Below are positions 1 through 8,862 of a stretch of 34,516 bases of DNA, one piece after another. The first letter of the stretch is position 1. Each line of letters starts with the position of its first letter. The notes under the pieces are model-generated. The model was not told the origin of the DNA. It did not search any database and was given only the letters and a program-made list of their open reading frames with translations. The position numbers and the translations under genes were made by a program. This DNA comes from an uncultured Flavobacteriales bacterium (lineage in GTDB: Bacteria; Bacteroidota; Bacteroidia; Flavobacteriales_G; Salibacteraceae), in NCBI GenBank assembly GCA_913062955.1, contig CAJXZP010000043.1, forward strand, positions 1 to 34,516. Direction: 5' to 3'.

Positions 1-1076
1 CCCAGTTCATTTTTCAAAGTAACTACGTACATCCCCGAAGCCATTTTAGCCATATCAATGGTAGTGATTTGTTTTTTTGAAGTGGATTGATGCACCGTAG
101 CTCCTGCGCTATTCGTAATTGTAATTTCTAAAGATTTGTTACTGCCTTTATCGATATGTAAAACATCGCTGGTTGGGTTTGGATATAAACGTACCCCTAT
201 CAACTCTGGTTCTCCAATTCCAACGTTGGTAATGGCATAACACGCGGAAGAATCCACACATCCATTTTGGGTGATTTCTACTTGATAATTTCCATTTTGG
301 GTAGCCGTAAAACTTGCATTCGTTTCTCCTGTTATCCTTCCATTATCACAATCTACCCATTGATAGGTGGCACTGGTAGCTTGGGCGGTTAGCGTTAAAT
401 AGTTTCGAGTAACCGAAGTATCTACTTCTAATAAAGTAAAATCTAAAGTGACAACACTATCACAACCTTGATTATTTGGAATGGTAAAAGAGGGACTGTT
501 AGTGGATTGATCGTACGTAATTCCATCGATCCAAGTAATTGGATTACACGATGAAATTTCATCCATAAAAGAGGATGAATTCATAATAGTCAGATTCAGG
601 GTCACAATACTATCGCACCCCATAGAATTCACCAAAGTATCTAATGCTGTTGTGTTATTAGAGGTATATATTATCCCATTCCATGTATAGCTGTCGCATG
701 CCGATACTGTTTCGGTCCCCGAAGATGGTTGTAGAATCGTTAAATCTAAGGTCATAACAGAATCGCAACCTAAACTGTTTGTAGTAGAATAAGTTGCAGT
801 ATTGTTATTCGAAGTGTACGTAATTCCATCTATCCATGTATAGGAAGAACAACTAGAAATAACATCCACATCATGTGTACCATTTACCGTCAGGTTTAAC
901 GTAACAACACTATCGCATCCATTACTATTTCCTCCTGGGATAGTATGAATAGCTGCATTGTTATCCGAATAGTACGTATTTCCATCCATCCACATTAAAG
1001 AGTCGCAAACCGCTTGGATACCTTTACCTAAAGTACCAATGGGAGGGGAACTAAATGATTCTTCATCGACATCAAA
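1..1076 (-). pseudogene. 5'-truncated T9SS surface-protein remnant (runs off left edge)
   Basis: The minus-strand frame is open from 1076 to the left edge. It has no signal peptide or beta-helix head: a TAA stop lies at 1077-1079, and the first in-frame ATG (995-993) falls inside a repeat unit. It encodes four GCDS-type repeats of about 50 residues, an Ig-like module and a T9SS type A sorting domain starting YPNPTSDVLHIDKGSNKS. The tail DNA is almost the same as that of the 5477-8668 gene: bases 1-77 equal 5508-5584. By that comparison only about ten codons are missing beyond the edge. Without a signal peptide the product could not be secreted, so I read it as a gene fragment left by duplication or deletion. 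A sequencing frameshift near 1000-1080 is possible, but the 1108-5277 gene ends just upstream and leaves no room for a head. Confidence 0.7.
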
Positions 1077-1107
1077 TTAGGTTAAAATAAGAACCTAAAA
1101 TTACACA

Positions 1108-4100
1108 TTACTGCACCACCATCTTCTCAGTCACCCTATTCACCTCATCACCCACTTCAATAAAGTAGGTGCCTTTGGTCCATTGGCTGGTATTGATGGT
1201 GACGGTTTCTTTATTAGAAATTGGTTCCACCTTTTGGGTAAATACCAATTTCCCGCTCATATCTCGAACCACAACATGTACCCCGATTGTTGGCCAATTT
1301 GTGATTTCAATGCTGACTTGATCATGGACTGGATTGGGGTAGATATGGATGTTGTTAATTAGGTTGACCTGCACGATTGCATTGGGCTCTGCGCCTTCTA
1401 CCATCAAATCAAAACCGGAAGATCTAAACCAAATACCGTGGTTAGAAATGGAGTCGCAATAAGTATCTACACACCCGCTTCCATCATCAATGGTTAAACA
1501 AAAATTAAAGGGACCGTTAGTCGCGTAGCTATGGGTTGGAAACTGTTGGGTAGATGTGGTTCCATCTCCAAAACCCCAGGTATAACTCAAGTTATTTCCA
1601 ATAGAACTATTCACCACATTCACCGTTCCTGCATTCGTGTCGTAATACACCGAAAAACCAGCTTGACAAACCAATGACGTACCTACTCCTGTTACACTTA
1701 GGGTATCCATAAAATGACTTACACATGTTTGATTTGCAATGGAATCGTTAATGGTTAAAACCACGACATAGTTGCCATTGGCTTGATACAGGTGATTGGG
1801 ATTAGTGATTGTAGAAGTAGTACCATCTCCAAAAGACCAATGGATTTGGGTGTATGATCCTAACGATGCATCTGTAAAATCAAAATCACCTGCTCCGTTA
1901 TCAATAAAGGTGTATTCTGCTTGATTATCGCACACATTAACCTGAAAACAAGCCGAAGTATCTATACAAATTCCTTTGGTTATTTCGACCTTGTAACTAC
2001 CCGAAACATTTGGTACAAACTGTTGCCAAACGGCTCCTGCAATTATAGTGTTAGAACTACAATCTATCCATTGGTAAGATACACCAGCTTCCACAGCTCT
2101 TAAAGTATCCTTATTTTGAACCACCGTAGAATCAATGGTTTCGATAGTCAAGTTTAAAGCGACAATACTGTCGCAGCCAGCACTGTTTAATAGGGTGTCT
2201 TTAGCGGTGTTGTTATCGGAATAATATGTCATTCCATTTATCCAAGTGTAACTATCGCATGCCGTTACAATCTCAGTTCCTGAAGTGGACTGATTAATCG
2301 TTAGGTTTAAAGTTACGATAGAATCACATCCTGCTGCATTTACCAAGGTATCTAATGCTGTGCTATTACTGGATGTATAAGTTATTCCGTTCCAAGTATA
2401 ATCATCACATGCCGTTACTATATCAGTTCCTGAAGTAGACTGTGTAATGGTAAGGTTAAGGGCTACTATAGAATCACATCCTACAGAATTCACCAAAGTA
2501 TCTAATGCTGTGCTATTACTGGATGTATAAGTTATTCCGTTCCAAGTATAATCATCACATGCCGTAACGCTTTCAGTTCCTGATGTAGATTGATTAATTG
2601 TCAAGTTTAAAGTTACAATTGAATCACATCCTGCTGCGTTTATTAAAGTATCTCGTGCAGTAGTATTACTGGATGTATATGTTATTCCATCAATCCAGGT
2701 AAAGGAATTACAGCTTGTAATTAAATCTGTTGCGGAAGTTGCGTTATTGATCGTTAAATCTAAGGTTATTACACTATCGCAATTCATTGCATTTGTTAAT
2801 GTGTGCGTGGCACTATTGTTACTTGATGTATACGTTACTCCATCAATCCAGTTAAAGGAATTACAACTTGTAATTACATCTGTTGCCGTAGTCGCGTAAT
2901 TGATCGTTAAATCTAAGGTTACTACACTATCGCAATTCATTGCATTTGTTAATGTGTGCGTGGCTGTGGTATTACTTGCAGTATATGTTACTCCATCAAT
3001 CCAGGTTAATGAATCGCAAGAAGTAATTACATCTATACCAGTAGTGGCGTAATTGATTGTTAAATCTAAAGTTACTACACTATCGCAATTCATTGCATTC
3101 GTTAATGTATGCGTGACTGTGTTATTACTTGCGGTGTATGTTACTCCATCAATCCAAGTTAATGAATCACAGCTTGTTATTACATCTATACCAGTGGTTG
3201 CGTAATTAATGGTTAAATCTAACGTCACTAAACTATCGCAATTCAAGGCATTAGCCAATGTGTACGTAGCCGTATTATTACTGGCAATATACGTTACTCC
3301 ATCCATCCAGGTTAATGAATCACAACTCGTAATTACATCTGTTGCCGTAGTGCTATAATTGATCGTTAAATCTAAGGTTATTATACTATCGCAATTCACT
3401 GCATTTGTTAATGTATCCGTTGCACTATTGTTACTTGATGTATACGTTACTCCATCAATCCATGTAAAGGAATTACAACTCGTAATTACGTCTGTTGCCG
3501 TAGTGCTATAATTGATCGTTAAATCTAAGGTTATTATACTATCGCAGCCTGCAGCATTCATTAAGGTATCTTTAACTAAATTACTACTAGCATAATACGT
3601 TAAACCGTTTATCCATGTTAAACTATCACAGCAGGAAACTACATCATTTGAAAAAGATTGTTGTATAGTTAAATCAATAACAATTATACTATCAGCACCA
3701 CAGCCGGTCAAAATTGTATCTTGATATAAACCGGATTGAGTATATGATGCATTACCACTAGGAACAGTATACGAGGAACATTCGGTAACAGAAATAAAAG
3801 AAGGAATTGCGTAACAGTTTTCTGCAGCTCCTATATTTCTAATACCAACTATTGGGGCATTTTGAGCATCAGAATAATCAGTAGGGTTGCCATCATTTAA
3901 TGCAATACTTCCCAATCCAGGCATTACAGTCATAGTTGCTCCCCCATTAAGGGTTAAGGGTTGTAAATTTAGTTGGGCAGCTGATATATTAACATGATCT
4001 AATAGATTAACACCACTAACGGAGTCATCAAAAACATTATAACCATTAGAAATTATTTTGGGTGAATGATCATTATAAACACTACTGGTTAAGGAATCAT

Positions 4101-5277
4101 TAAGAGCTATTATACTACCTGAGATAGTAACATCAGAAGTACACCTGTAAGAATAATGGGATCCGTAAGAATAAATCGCCCTATCTGTGTTTCCACTCAC
4201 CGTTGAGTTTAGAACTGAAATAGATGAAGCAAATGAATTTGACCTAGAGTAATTTGAAACGGTAGAATATACACCAATCCCATCGTTTCCGGAAACGGTA
4301 GAATTGGAAACCATAACTTTAGAAGCTGAACTAGTCGAAGTTAAAGATGCATATGATCCAATTCCATTTCCTGAATTATCGGAAATCGTAGAATTTAACA
4401 CTTTTACTAATGATTCTGAATATTCTGAAATGCTATTTGAAGTAGATGAAGAAAATGCAATGGATGCAATTCCTCCTTCATTAGAACATATGTTATCGGA
4501 AACTGAAGAATTAATGACTTCTACAAATGAAATAGCCGTATCTGCGTATGGAGAGAGGGAAGACTTAGAATAAATACCACCGCCTTTACCTGCAAGCAAA
4601 CATGTATTACCTGTTATCTTAGAATTGTAAATAAGAACAGATGAAAAAGTAGTTCCAGAATATGAATAGGAAGAAGAAGAAATACCTCCCCCCCCAGTCC
4701 CCCCTGAAGTGGTACAGGTTATGTTGTTTTTTATTACGGAATTATTAACCACTATAATAGAAGAAATTCTACTTGATGAATAGAAAGATGTACGAGAACA
4801 AATTCCTCCACCAGCATGAGTCGATTTATTTTCATGAATAAATGAATTTTTCACAAATAGAGTATCTAGACAATTGTTACAATAGATGGCACCACCATAA
4901 CCAGGTGATAAAGTTCCCTCACCATTACCATTAATAAGAGCCATGGAATCTAAAACAATTTTACCTGCTCCATCATAAGAAAATATTCTTGACGTTTGAT
5001 TCCCTGATATAAACAAAGTATCCGATGAAGTGTAAACCCCTTTTATGACTACCCCAATAGAGTCAAAGTCAATCTCACCCGAAGTCAACACAATAGAATC
5101 AGAGCCATTCGCAATTAAAGAAGGTGAAAACCTGATGATATCTCCAGCCACACAACTATCCGCTGCAGCTCTTAAGGAACCTAAACCGGCATCATTGGTA
5201 TTGATAACCATGTGGGTAGTTTGTGCTTGCAAAGCAATGCTTGCTATAAGCACAATAAAGAGTAGTATTTTTTTCAT
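1108..5277 (-). CDS. Secreted beta-helix/repeat/PKD protein with T9SS sorting domain
   Basis: A 1389-residue predicted cell-surface or secreted protein. I chose the ATG at 5277, 22 codons inside the longest frame, because it gives a clean signal peptide (MKKILLFIVLIASIALQAQ) and because the 15 bases just upstream, CAGCCGATTACCACC, also precede the paralogue's start. In order: signal peptide ~1-19; a head GLGSLRAAADSC as in POMP/choice-of-anchor-Q proteins; a beta-helix rich in S/N/G with recurring SxxSGN-type turns ~50-480; a divergent repeat, then ten units of 50-51 residues ~539-1049; an Ig-like segment; two PKD domains (~1120-1180 and ~1203-1265, each with WxFGDGT or a close variant); and a T9SS type A domain (IHIYPNPVHDQVSIEI) ~1310-1389. 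The tail is unlike those of its two neighbours although the head matches. The family suggests adhesion or a structural surface role; no enzyme motif is seen. Confidence 0.85.
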   Translation of the reverse strand: MKKILLFIVLIASIALQAQTTHMVINTNDAGLGSLRAAADSCVAGDIIRFSPSLIANGSDSIVLTSGEIDFDSIGVVIKGVYTSSDTLFISGNQTSRIFSYDGAGKIVLDSMALINGNGEGTLSPGYGGAIYCNNCLDTLFVKNSFIHENKSTHAGGGICSRTSFYSSSRISSIIVVNNSVIKNNITCTTSGGTGGGGISSSSYSYSGTTFSSVLIYNSKITGNTCLLAGKGGGIYSKSSLSPYADTAISFVEVINSSVSDNICSNEGGIASIAFSSSTSNSISEYSESLVKVLNSTISDNSGNGIGSYASLTSTSSASKVMVSNSTVSGNDGIGVYSTVSNYSRSNSFASSISVLNSTVSGNTDRAIYSYGSHYSYRCTSDVTISGSIIALNDSLTSSVYNDHSPKIISNGYNVFDDSVSGVNLLDHVNISAAQLNLQPLTLNGGATMTVMPGLGSIALNDGNPTDYSDAQNAPIVGIRNIGAAENCYAIPSFISVTECSSYTVPSGNASYTQSGLYQDTILTGCGADSIIVIDLTIQQSFSNDVVSCCDSLTWINGLTYYASSNLVKDTLMNAAGCDSIITLDLTINYSTTATDVITSCNSFTWIDGVTYTSSNNSATDTLTNAVNCDSIITLDLTINYSTTATDVITSCDSLTWMDGVTYIASNNTATYTLANALNCDSLVTLDLTINYATTGIDVITSCDSLTWIDGVTYTASNNTVTHTLTNAMNCDSVVTLDLTINYATTGIDVITSCDSLTWIDGVTYTASNTTATHTLTNAMNCDSVVTLDLTINYATTATDVITSCNSFNWIDGVTYTSSNNSATHTLTNAMNCDSVITLDLTINNATSATDLITSCNSFTWIDGITYTSSNTTARDTLINAAGCDSIVTLNLTINQSTSGTESVTACDDYTWNGITYTSSNSTALDTLVNSVGCDSIVALNLTITQSTSGTDIVTACDDYTWNGITYTSSNSTALDTLVNAAGCDSIVTLNLTINQSTSGTEIVTACDSYTWINGMTYYSDNNTAKDTLLNSAGCDSIVALNLTIETIDSTVVQNKDTLRAVEAGVSYQWIDCSSNTIIAGAVWQQFVPNVSGSYKVEITKGICIDTSACFQVNVCDNQAEYTFIDNGAGDFDFTDASLGSYTQIHWSFGDGTTSTITNPNHLYQANGNYVVVLTINDSIANQTCVSHFMDTLSVTGVGTSLVCQAGFSVYYDTNAGTVNVVNSSIGNNLSYTWGFGDGTTSTQQFPTHSYATNGPFNFCLTIDDGSGCVDTYCDSISNHGIWFRSSGFDLMVEGAEPNAIVQVNLINNIHIYPNPVHDQVSIEITNWPTIGVHVVVRDMSGKLVFTQKVEPISNKETVTINTSQWTKGTYFIEVGDEVNRVTEKMVVQ
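2130..3660 (-). repeat. Coding tandem array of ten ~150-bp repeats
   Basis: Ten consecutive in-frame units of about 150-153 bp encode the pattern VITSCDSLTWIDGVTY, then TLxNAxxCDSVVTLDLTI. Units 4 and 5 are nearly identical in protein sequence, while the last units (nearest 2130) use the variant TWNGITYTSSNST and are one residue shorter. Each unit keeps two cysteines, one near the SC/AC motif and one in the CDS motif, which could form a disulfide in the exported protein. Near-identity of the central units points to recent expansion. Confidence 0.85.
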
Positions 5278-5476
5278 CAGGTGGTAATCGGCTGAATAGA
5301 GTTCTAAATATTTAAAAAAGAGACAAAGTATTTTAAGCCACAATGATACACTATTTTCTTTAATAATCTTTAAACTAAAGTGTTACAAATCACTATTAAA
5401 GTATTTGTGAATTAGTAAATTTAGATTTGAAACTTACCTCTCCTCTAATCCATCCACAGGAGAACACTCAAACAAG

Positions 5477-8400
5477 CTACCTCTTCACTACTTTTTCCAC
5501 CTTCAACCCCAGTTCATTTTTCAAAGTAACTACGTACATCCCCGAAGCCATTTTAGCCATATCAATGGTAGTGATTTGTTTTTTCGAAGTGGATTGGTGA
5601 ACTATTGCTCCTGCGCTGTTGGTGATCGTTATTTCCAAAGATTTGTTACTGCCTTTATCGATATGTAAAACATCGCTGGTTGGGTTTGGGTATACGGAAA
5701 TCCCCACCAATTCTGTTTCATTAATACTTACATTATTTACCGTTATACAATCGGAGGTATCGGTAAAACCATTTTGAGTTACAATTACAGCGTAGTTCCC
5801 ATTTTGAGTTGGAGTAAATACCGAATCAGTAGCTCCAGGAATGATATCGTAATTAGGACATACCACCCATTGAAAAGTACCAAATGTTGCTTGAGCAGTA
5901 AGATTAGGCCAAGTTTGGTCAATTCCTAATTCTACAAATTCAATATGCAGATTTAACGTGATCACACTATCACAACCAGTTGTATTTTGCAATACATGGG
6001 TTGCTGTGTTATTACTGCTGAAATACGTATTCCCATCAATCCAAGTATATTGATTAACAGCAATTACAGAATCTGTAGAAAAGGTAGAAAAGTTGACATT
6101 TAAATCTAACGTAATTACAGAATCACACCCTTTCGAATTAACCCACACATAGCTATCTGTGGTATCCGAGAAATAGGTAACACCATTTATCCATGCGAAG
6201 CTATCACAAGAAGTAATTACATACCTTGCAGTAGTCGCAAAATTGAGGGTTAAATCTAAGCTCACTATACTATCACATCCAAATGAATTTACCAAAGTGT
6301 CGATCGCTGTATTATTACTAGAGTAATACGTTATTCCATCTATCCAAACCAATGAATCACACGCTGTTACCATTTCTATGCTCGAAGAAGAATTTAAAAT
6401 AGTCAAATCAAGCATTACAATACTATCACAGCCGGCTGTATTAACTAGCGTATCCAAAGCCGTATTATTGCTCGAATTATACACTAGCCCGTTCCAGGTA
6501 TAACTATCGCAAGCTGATACTATTTCTGTACCCGAAGACGGTTGAATAATGGTTAAATTTAAAGTTATCACACTATCACAACCTACACTATTTACCAATG
6601 TATCAGTAACGGCATTGGTATTTGAATAATAGGTAACTCCATTTATCCATATTAAACTATCACATGACATGATTACATCCGTAAATGAAGCGGAGTAATT
6701 AATCGTTAAATCCATAGTAACCACACTATCGCAACCAAAAGAACTAACTAAGGTGTCCTTGGCTGTATTATTACTAGCATAATATTTCACCCCATTAATC
6801 CATTCCAAACTATCACAAGAACTTAAAATATCAACTCCATAATTGGAAGGGATAAAATTTAAATAAACTACACTATCGCATCCATTGACATTAATGAGAG
6901 TATCACTCACCATACCATGATTAGGATAATAAGTTATTCCATCTATCCAAACTACACTATCACATGCGTGAACTTCATCATAAATAGGTAAACTATACAA
7001 TGTCAAGTTTAGGGTAATAACACTGTCACATCCTGCTAGGTTTTCTATTACAAAGGTAGAATTGGTGTCATTTTCGATATAGGTATTCCCATCAATCCAA
7101 GTATAGTAGCTAGAACAACTATATACAGAATCTATAGAATACGTTTTAGCACAAAATTCTGCAGCACCTATATCCCTAACGCCCACAATTGGAACATTCT
7201 GTGCATGGGAGATATCCGTTAAATTCCCACCATCAATAGCCACACTACCCCAATTAGGCATCATGGTTTCTGTAAAACCTCCATTATTGGCCAAAGGAGT
7301 TAAACTTAAATTTACCGAAGAAACATTCATACTATCCGAAAGAATAGCCCCAAAAGGAGAGTCGCTAAAAATATTAAATCCACTGGAAACAATCATTGGT
7401 GAAAGATTATTTCCAATTCCACTACTTCCAGTGCCATTTTCAGCAATTATACTACTAACAACAGATATCGATGAATAGGGGGTCCCGTAGGAATAAACAC
7501 CATACCCACCTCCCGTACTCGCAGTATTCCCTGTTATTGTTGAGTTTTTGATGAAAATTTTTGATGAATCATTTGCATAAGAAACAATACCACCCCACAT
7601 ATTCCCAGAATTTCCAGCTACTGTAGAATTTAAAACGTTGACTGTGGAAGTTATTGTTGACACCATATCAATACCACCCCCTGTATTATTAATTGCGGTA
7701 TTTCCAGAAACTGTAGATTTAAACAAATCAATGGACGCATCCGTATTTGAAGGAGAAGAGGACGAAAATGCATAAATACGAACACCACCACCGTAATACA
7801 TACTCACATTATCAGATATTGTAGAATATTCCATTTTTACCGAAGCAGATGAAGAATAAAATGAGAAATTATCCGAAAACACATAAACACCACCACCATC
7901 ACTACCTGAAATATTATTTGATATTGTAGAATACTTTAAATCTACTGTTGCCAAATTAACAGCTGTTGAGTCAACAGAATTGCTTTCGGAAGAACAATAG
8001 ACCCCTCCCCCTGATCCTGATGACGAATTATTTGAAAGAGAAGAGTAAACCATACTCACTCCGGAAATTGAGGTCGCAGTGAGTGAATTTGAATTAGAAT
8101 ATACCGCTCCACCACTATAAAAACTATCATTATTTGAAAGGACTGTATTTTCCAGATGGATAAAAGAAAATGAATTCGCGCCATTTGAATATGAATTTGA
8201 AGAAATAGCCCCTCCATTCCCATTCGTAGAAGTGTTATTCGTTAAAAATGAGTTTTTCACAAAAATTGTATCTACATTATTAATAAAGTCAATCGCTCCT
8301 CCACTCCAATAGCTTGTCCCATTTCTCAATACCAAAGAATCTAGAACTACTCTACCAGCACTCGAAAATGAAAAAATACGAGAACTATGATTCCCCGAAA

Positions 8401-8668
8401 TAGATAAAGTATCGGTAGTCGTAAATTGCCCAATAATCACTATTCCTATTGCACCAAAAGCAATCTCTCCACTAGTCAACACAATAGAATCCGAACCATT
8501 CGCAATTAATGAAGGAGAAAACCTGATGGTATCCCCTGAAACACAACTATCCGCAGCAGCTCTTAAGGAACCTAAACCCGAATCGTTAAGACTATCAACA
8601 GTCCAAGTTGTTTGTGCGCATAAACCCATGCTGGCTATAAGCACAATAAAGAGTAGTAATTTTTTCAT
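5477..8668 (-). CDS. Secreted beta-helix/repeat protein with T9SS sorting domain
   Basis: A 1063-residue paralogue of the 1108-5277 product. Signal peptide MKKLLLFIVLIASMGLCAQ, then the same head (GLGSLRAAADSC, FSPSLIANGSDSIVLTSGEI), an S/N/G-rich beta-helix ~50-490 with many STxSxN turns, eight GCDS repeats (~513-913), one Ig-like segment (FGTFQWVVCPNYDIIPGATD) and a T9SS type A domain (ISVYPNPTSDVLHIDKGSNK) ~985-1063. PKD domains are absent. Its 3' end is almost the same DNA as the remnant at 1-1076, whereas its 5' end matches the 1108-5277 gene, so it is a mosaic. The product should cross the inner membrane by Sec and the outer membrane by T9SS, then be cleaved and anchored or released. 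Exact function unknown; an adhesin or surface-layer role is an inference. Confidence 0.85.
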   Translation of the reverse strand: MKKLLLFIVLIASMGLCAQTTWTVDSLNDSGLGSLRAAADSCVSGDTIRFSPSLIANGSDSIVLTSGEIAFGAIGIVIIGQFTTTDTLSISGNHSSRIFSFSSAGRVVLDSLVLRNGTSYWSGGAIDFINNVDTIFVKNSFLTNNTSTNGNGGAISSNSYSNGANSFSFIHLENTVLSNNDSFYSGGAVYSNSNSLTATSISGVSMVYSSLSNNSSSGSGGGVYCSSESNSVDSTAVNLATVDLKYSTISNNISGSDGGGVYVFSDNFSFYSSSASVKMEYSTISDNVSMYYGGGVRIYAFSSSSPSNTDASIDLFKSTVSGNTAINNTGGGIDMVSTITSTVNVLNSTVAGNSGNMWGGIVSYANDSSKIFIKNSTITGNTASTGGGYGVYSYGTPYSSISVVSSIIAENGTGSSGIGNNLSPMIVSSGFNIFSDSPFGAILSDSMNVSSVNLSLTPLANNGGFTETMMPNWGSVAIDGGNLTDISHAQNVPIVGVRDIGAAEFCAKTYSIDSVYSCSSYYTWIDGNTYIENDTNSTFVIENLAGCDSVITLNLTLYSLPIYDEVHACDSVVWIDGITYYPNHGMVSDTLINVNGCDSVVYLNFIPSNYGVDILSSCDSLEWINGVKYYASNNTAKDTLVSSFGCDSVVTMDLTINYSASFTDVIMSCDSLIWINGVTYYSNTNAVTDTLVNSVGCDSVITLNLTIIQPSSGTEIVSACDSYTWNGLVYNSSNNTALDTLVNTAGCDSIVMLDLTILNSSSSIEMVTACDSLVWIDGITYYSSNNTAIDTLVNSFGCDSIVSLDLTLNFATTARYVITSCDSFAWINGVTYFSDTTDSYVWVNSKGCDSVITLDLNVNFSTFSTDSVIAVNQYTWIDGNTYFSSNNTATHVLQNTTGCDSVITLNLHIEFVELGIDQTWPNLTAQATFGTFQWVVCPNYDIIPGATDSVFTPTQNGNYAVIVTQNGFTDTSDCITVNNVSINETELVGISVYPNPTSDVLHIDKGSNKSLEITITNSAGAIVHQSTSKKQITTIDMAKMASGMYVVTLKNELGLKVEKVVKR
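5930..7130 (-). repeat. Coding tandem array of eight ~150-bp repeats
   Basis: Eight in-frame units encode the same ~50-residue GCDS module found in the neighbouring gene and in the 1-1076 remnant (consensus SCDSxxWINGVTYY, then DTLVNSxGCDSVITLDLTI). These units differ more from each other than those at 2130-3660, so this array looks older or less homogenised. Confidence 0.8.
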
Positions 8669-8862
8669 CTGGTGGTAATCGGCTGCTTTATAAGAGTTTT
8701 AAACGTAAAAATAAGTAAACAAGCATTTTAGGACACATAAATACCATTGTTTTCTTAAAATAATATCATTCCATTTTCAATGAATTAAAGATCATCAAAA
8801 CGCATTAAATCCGCAATAATTTTAATACTGTTGTAGTCCATAATCAAAGTAAACCGTTCCCA

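Noticed and set aside
2130-3660. Regular direct repeats that might be read as CRISPR
   Set aside because: The unit is ~150 bp, is coding throughout in one frame and has no unique spacers or cas genes nearby.
4304-4573. Plus-strand ORF of 89 codons rich in Glu
   Set aside because: It is antisense to the beta-helix region of the 1108-5277 gene; its acidic make-up simply mirrors the Ser/Asn/Tyr-rich codons on the other strand.
8600-8668. Lipobox in the signal peptide MKKLLLFIVLIASMGLCAQ
   Set aside because: The residue before Cys is Leu, which lipoprotein signals do not normally allow; the paralogue has Q there. A standard Sec signal followed by T9SS export fits better.
8669-8862. Promoters for the divergent 8668 and 8863 genes
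   Set aside because: Only weak boxes are present, such as TACCATTG at 8742-8749; none matches TAnnTTTG fully with a partner at the right distance.
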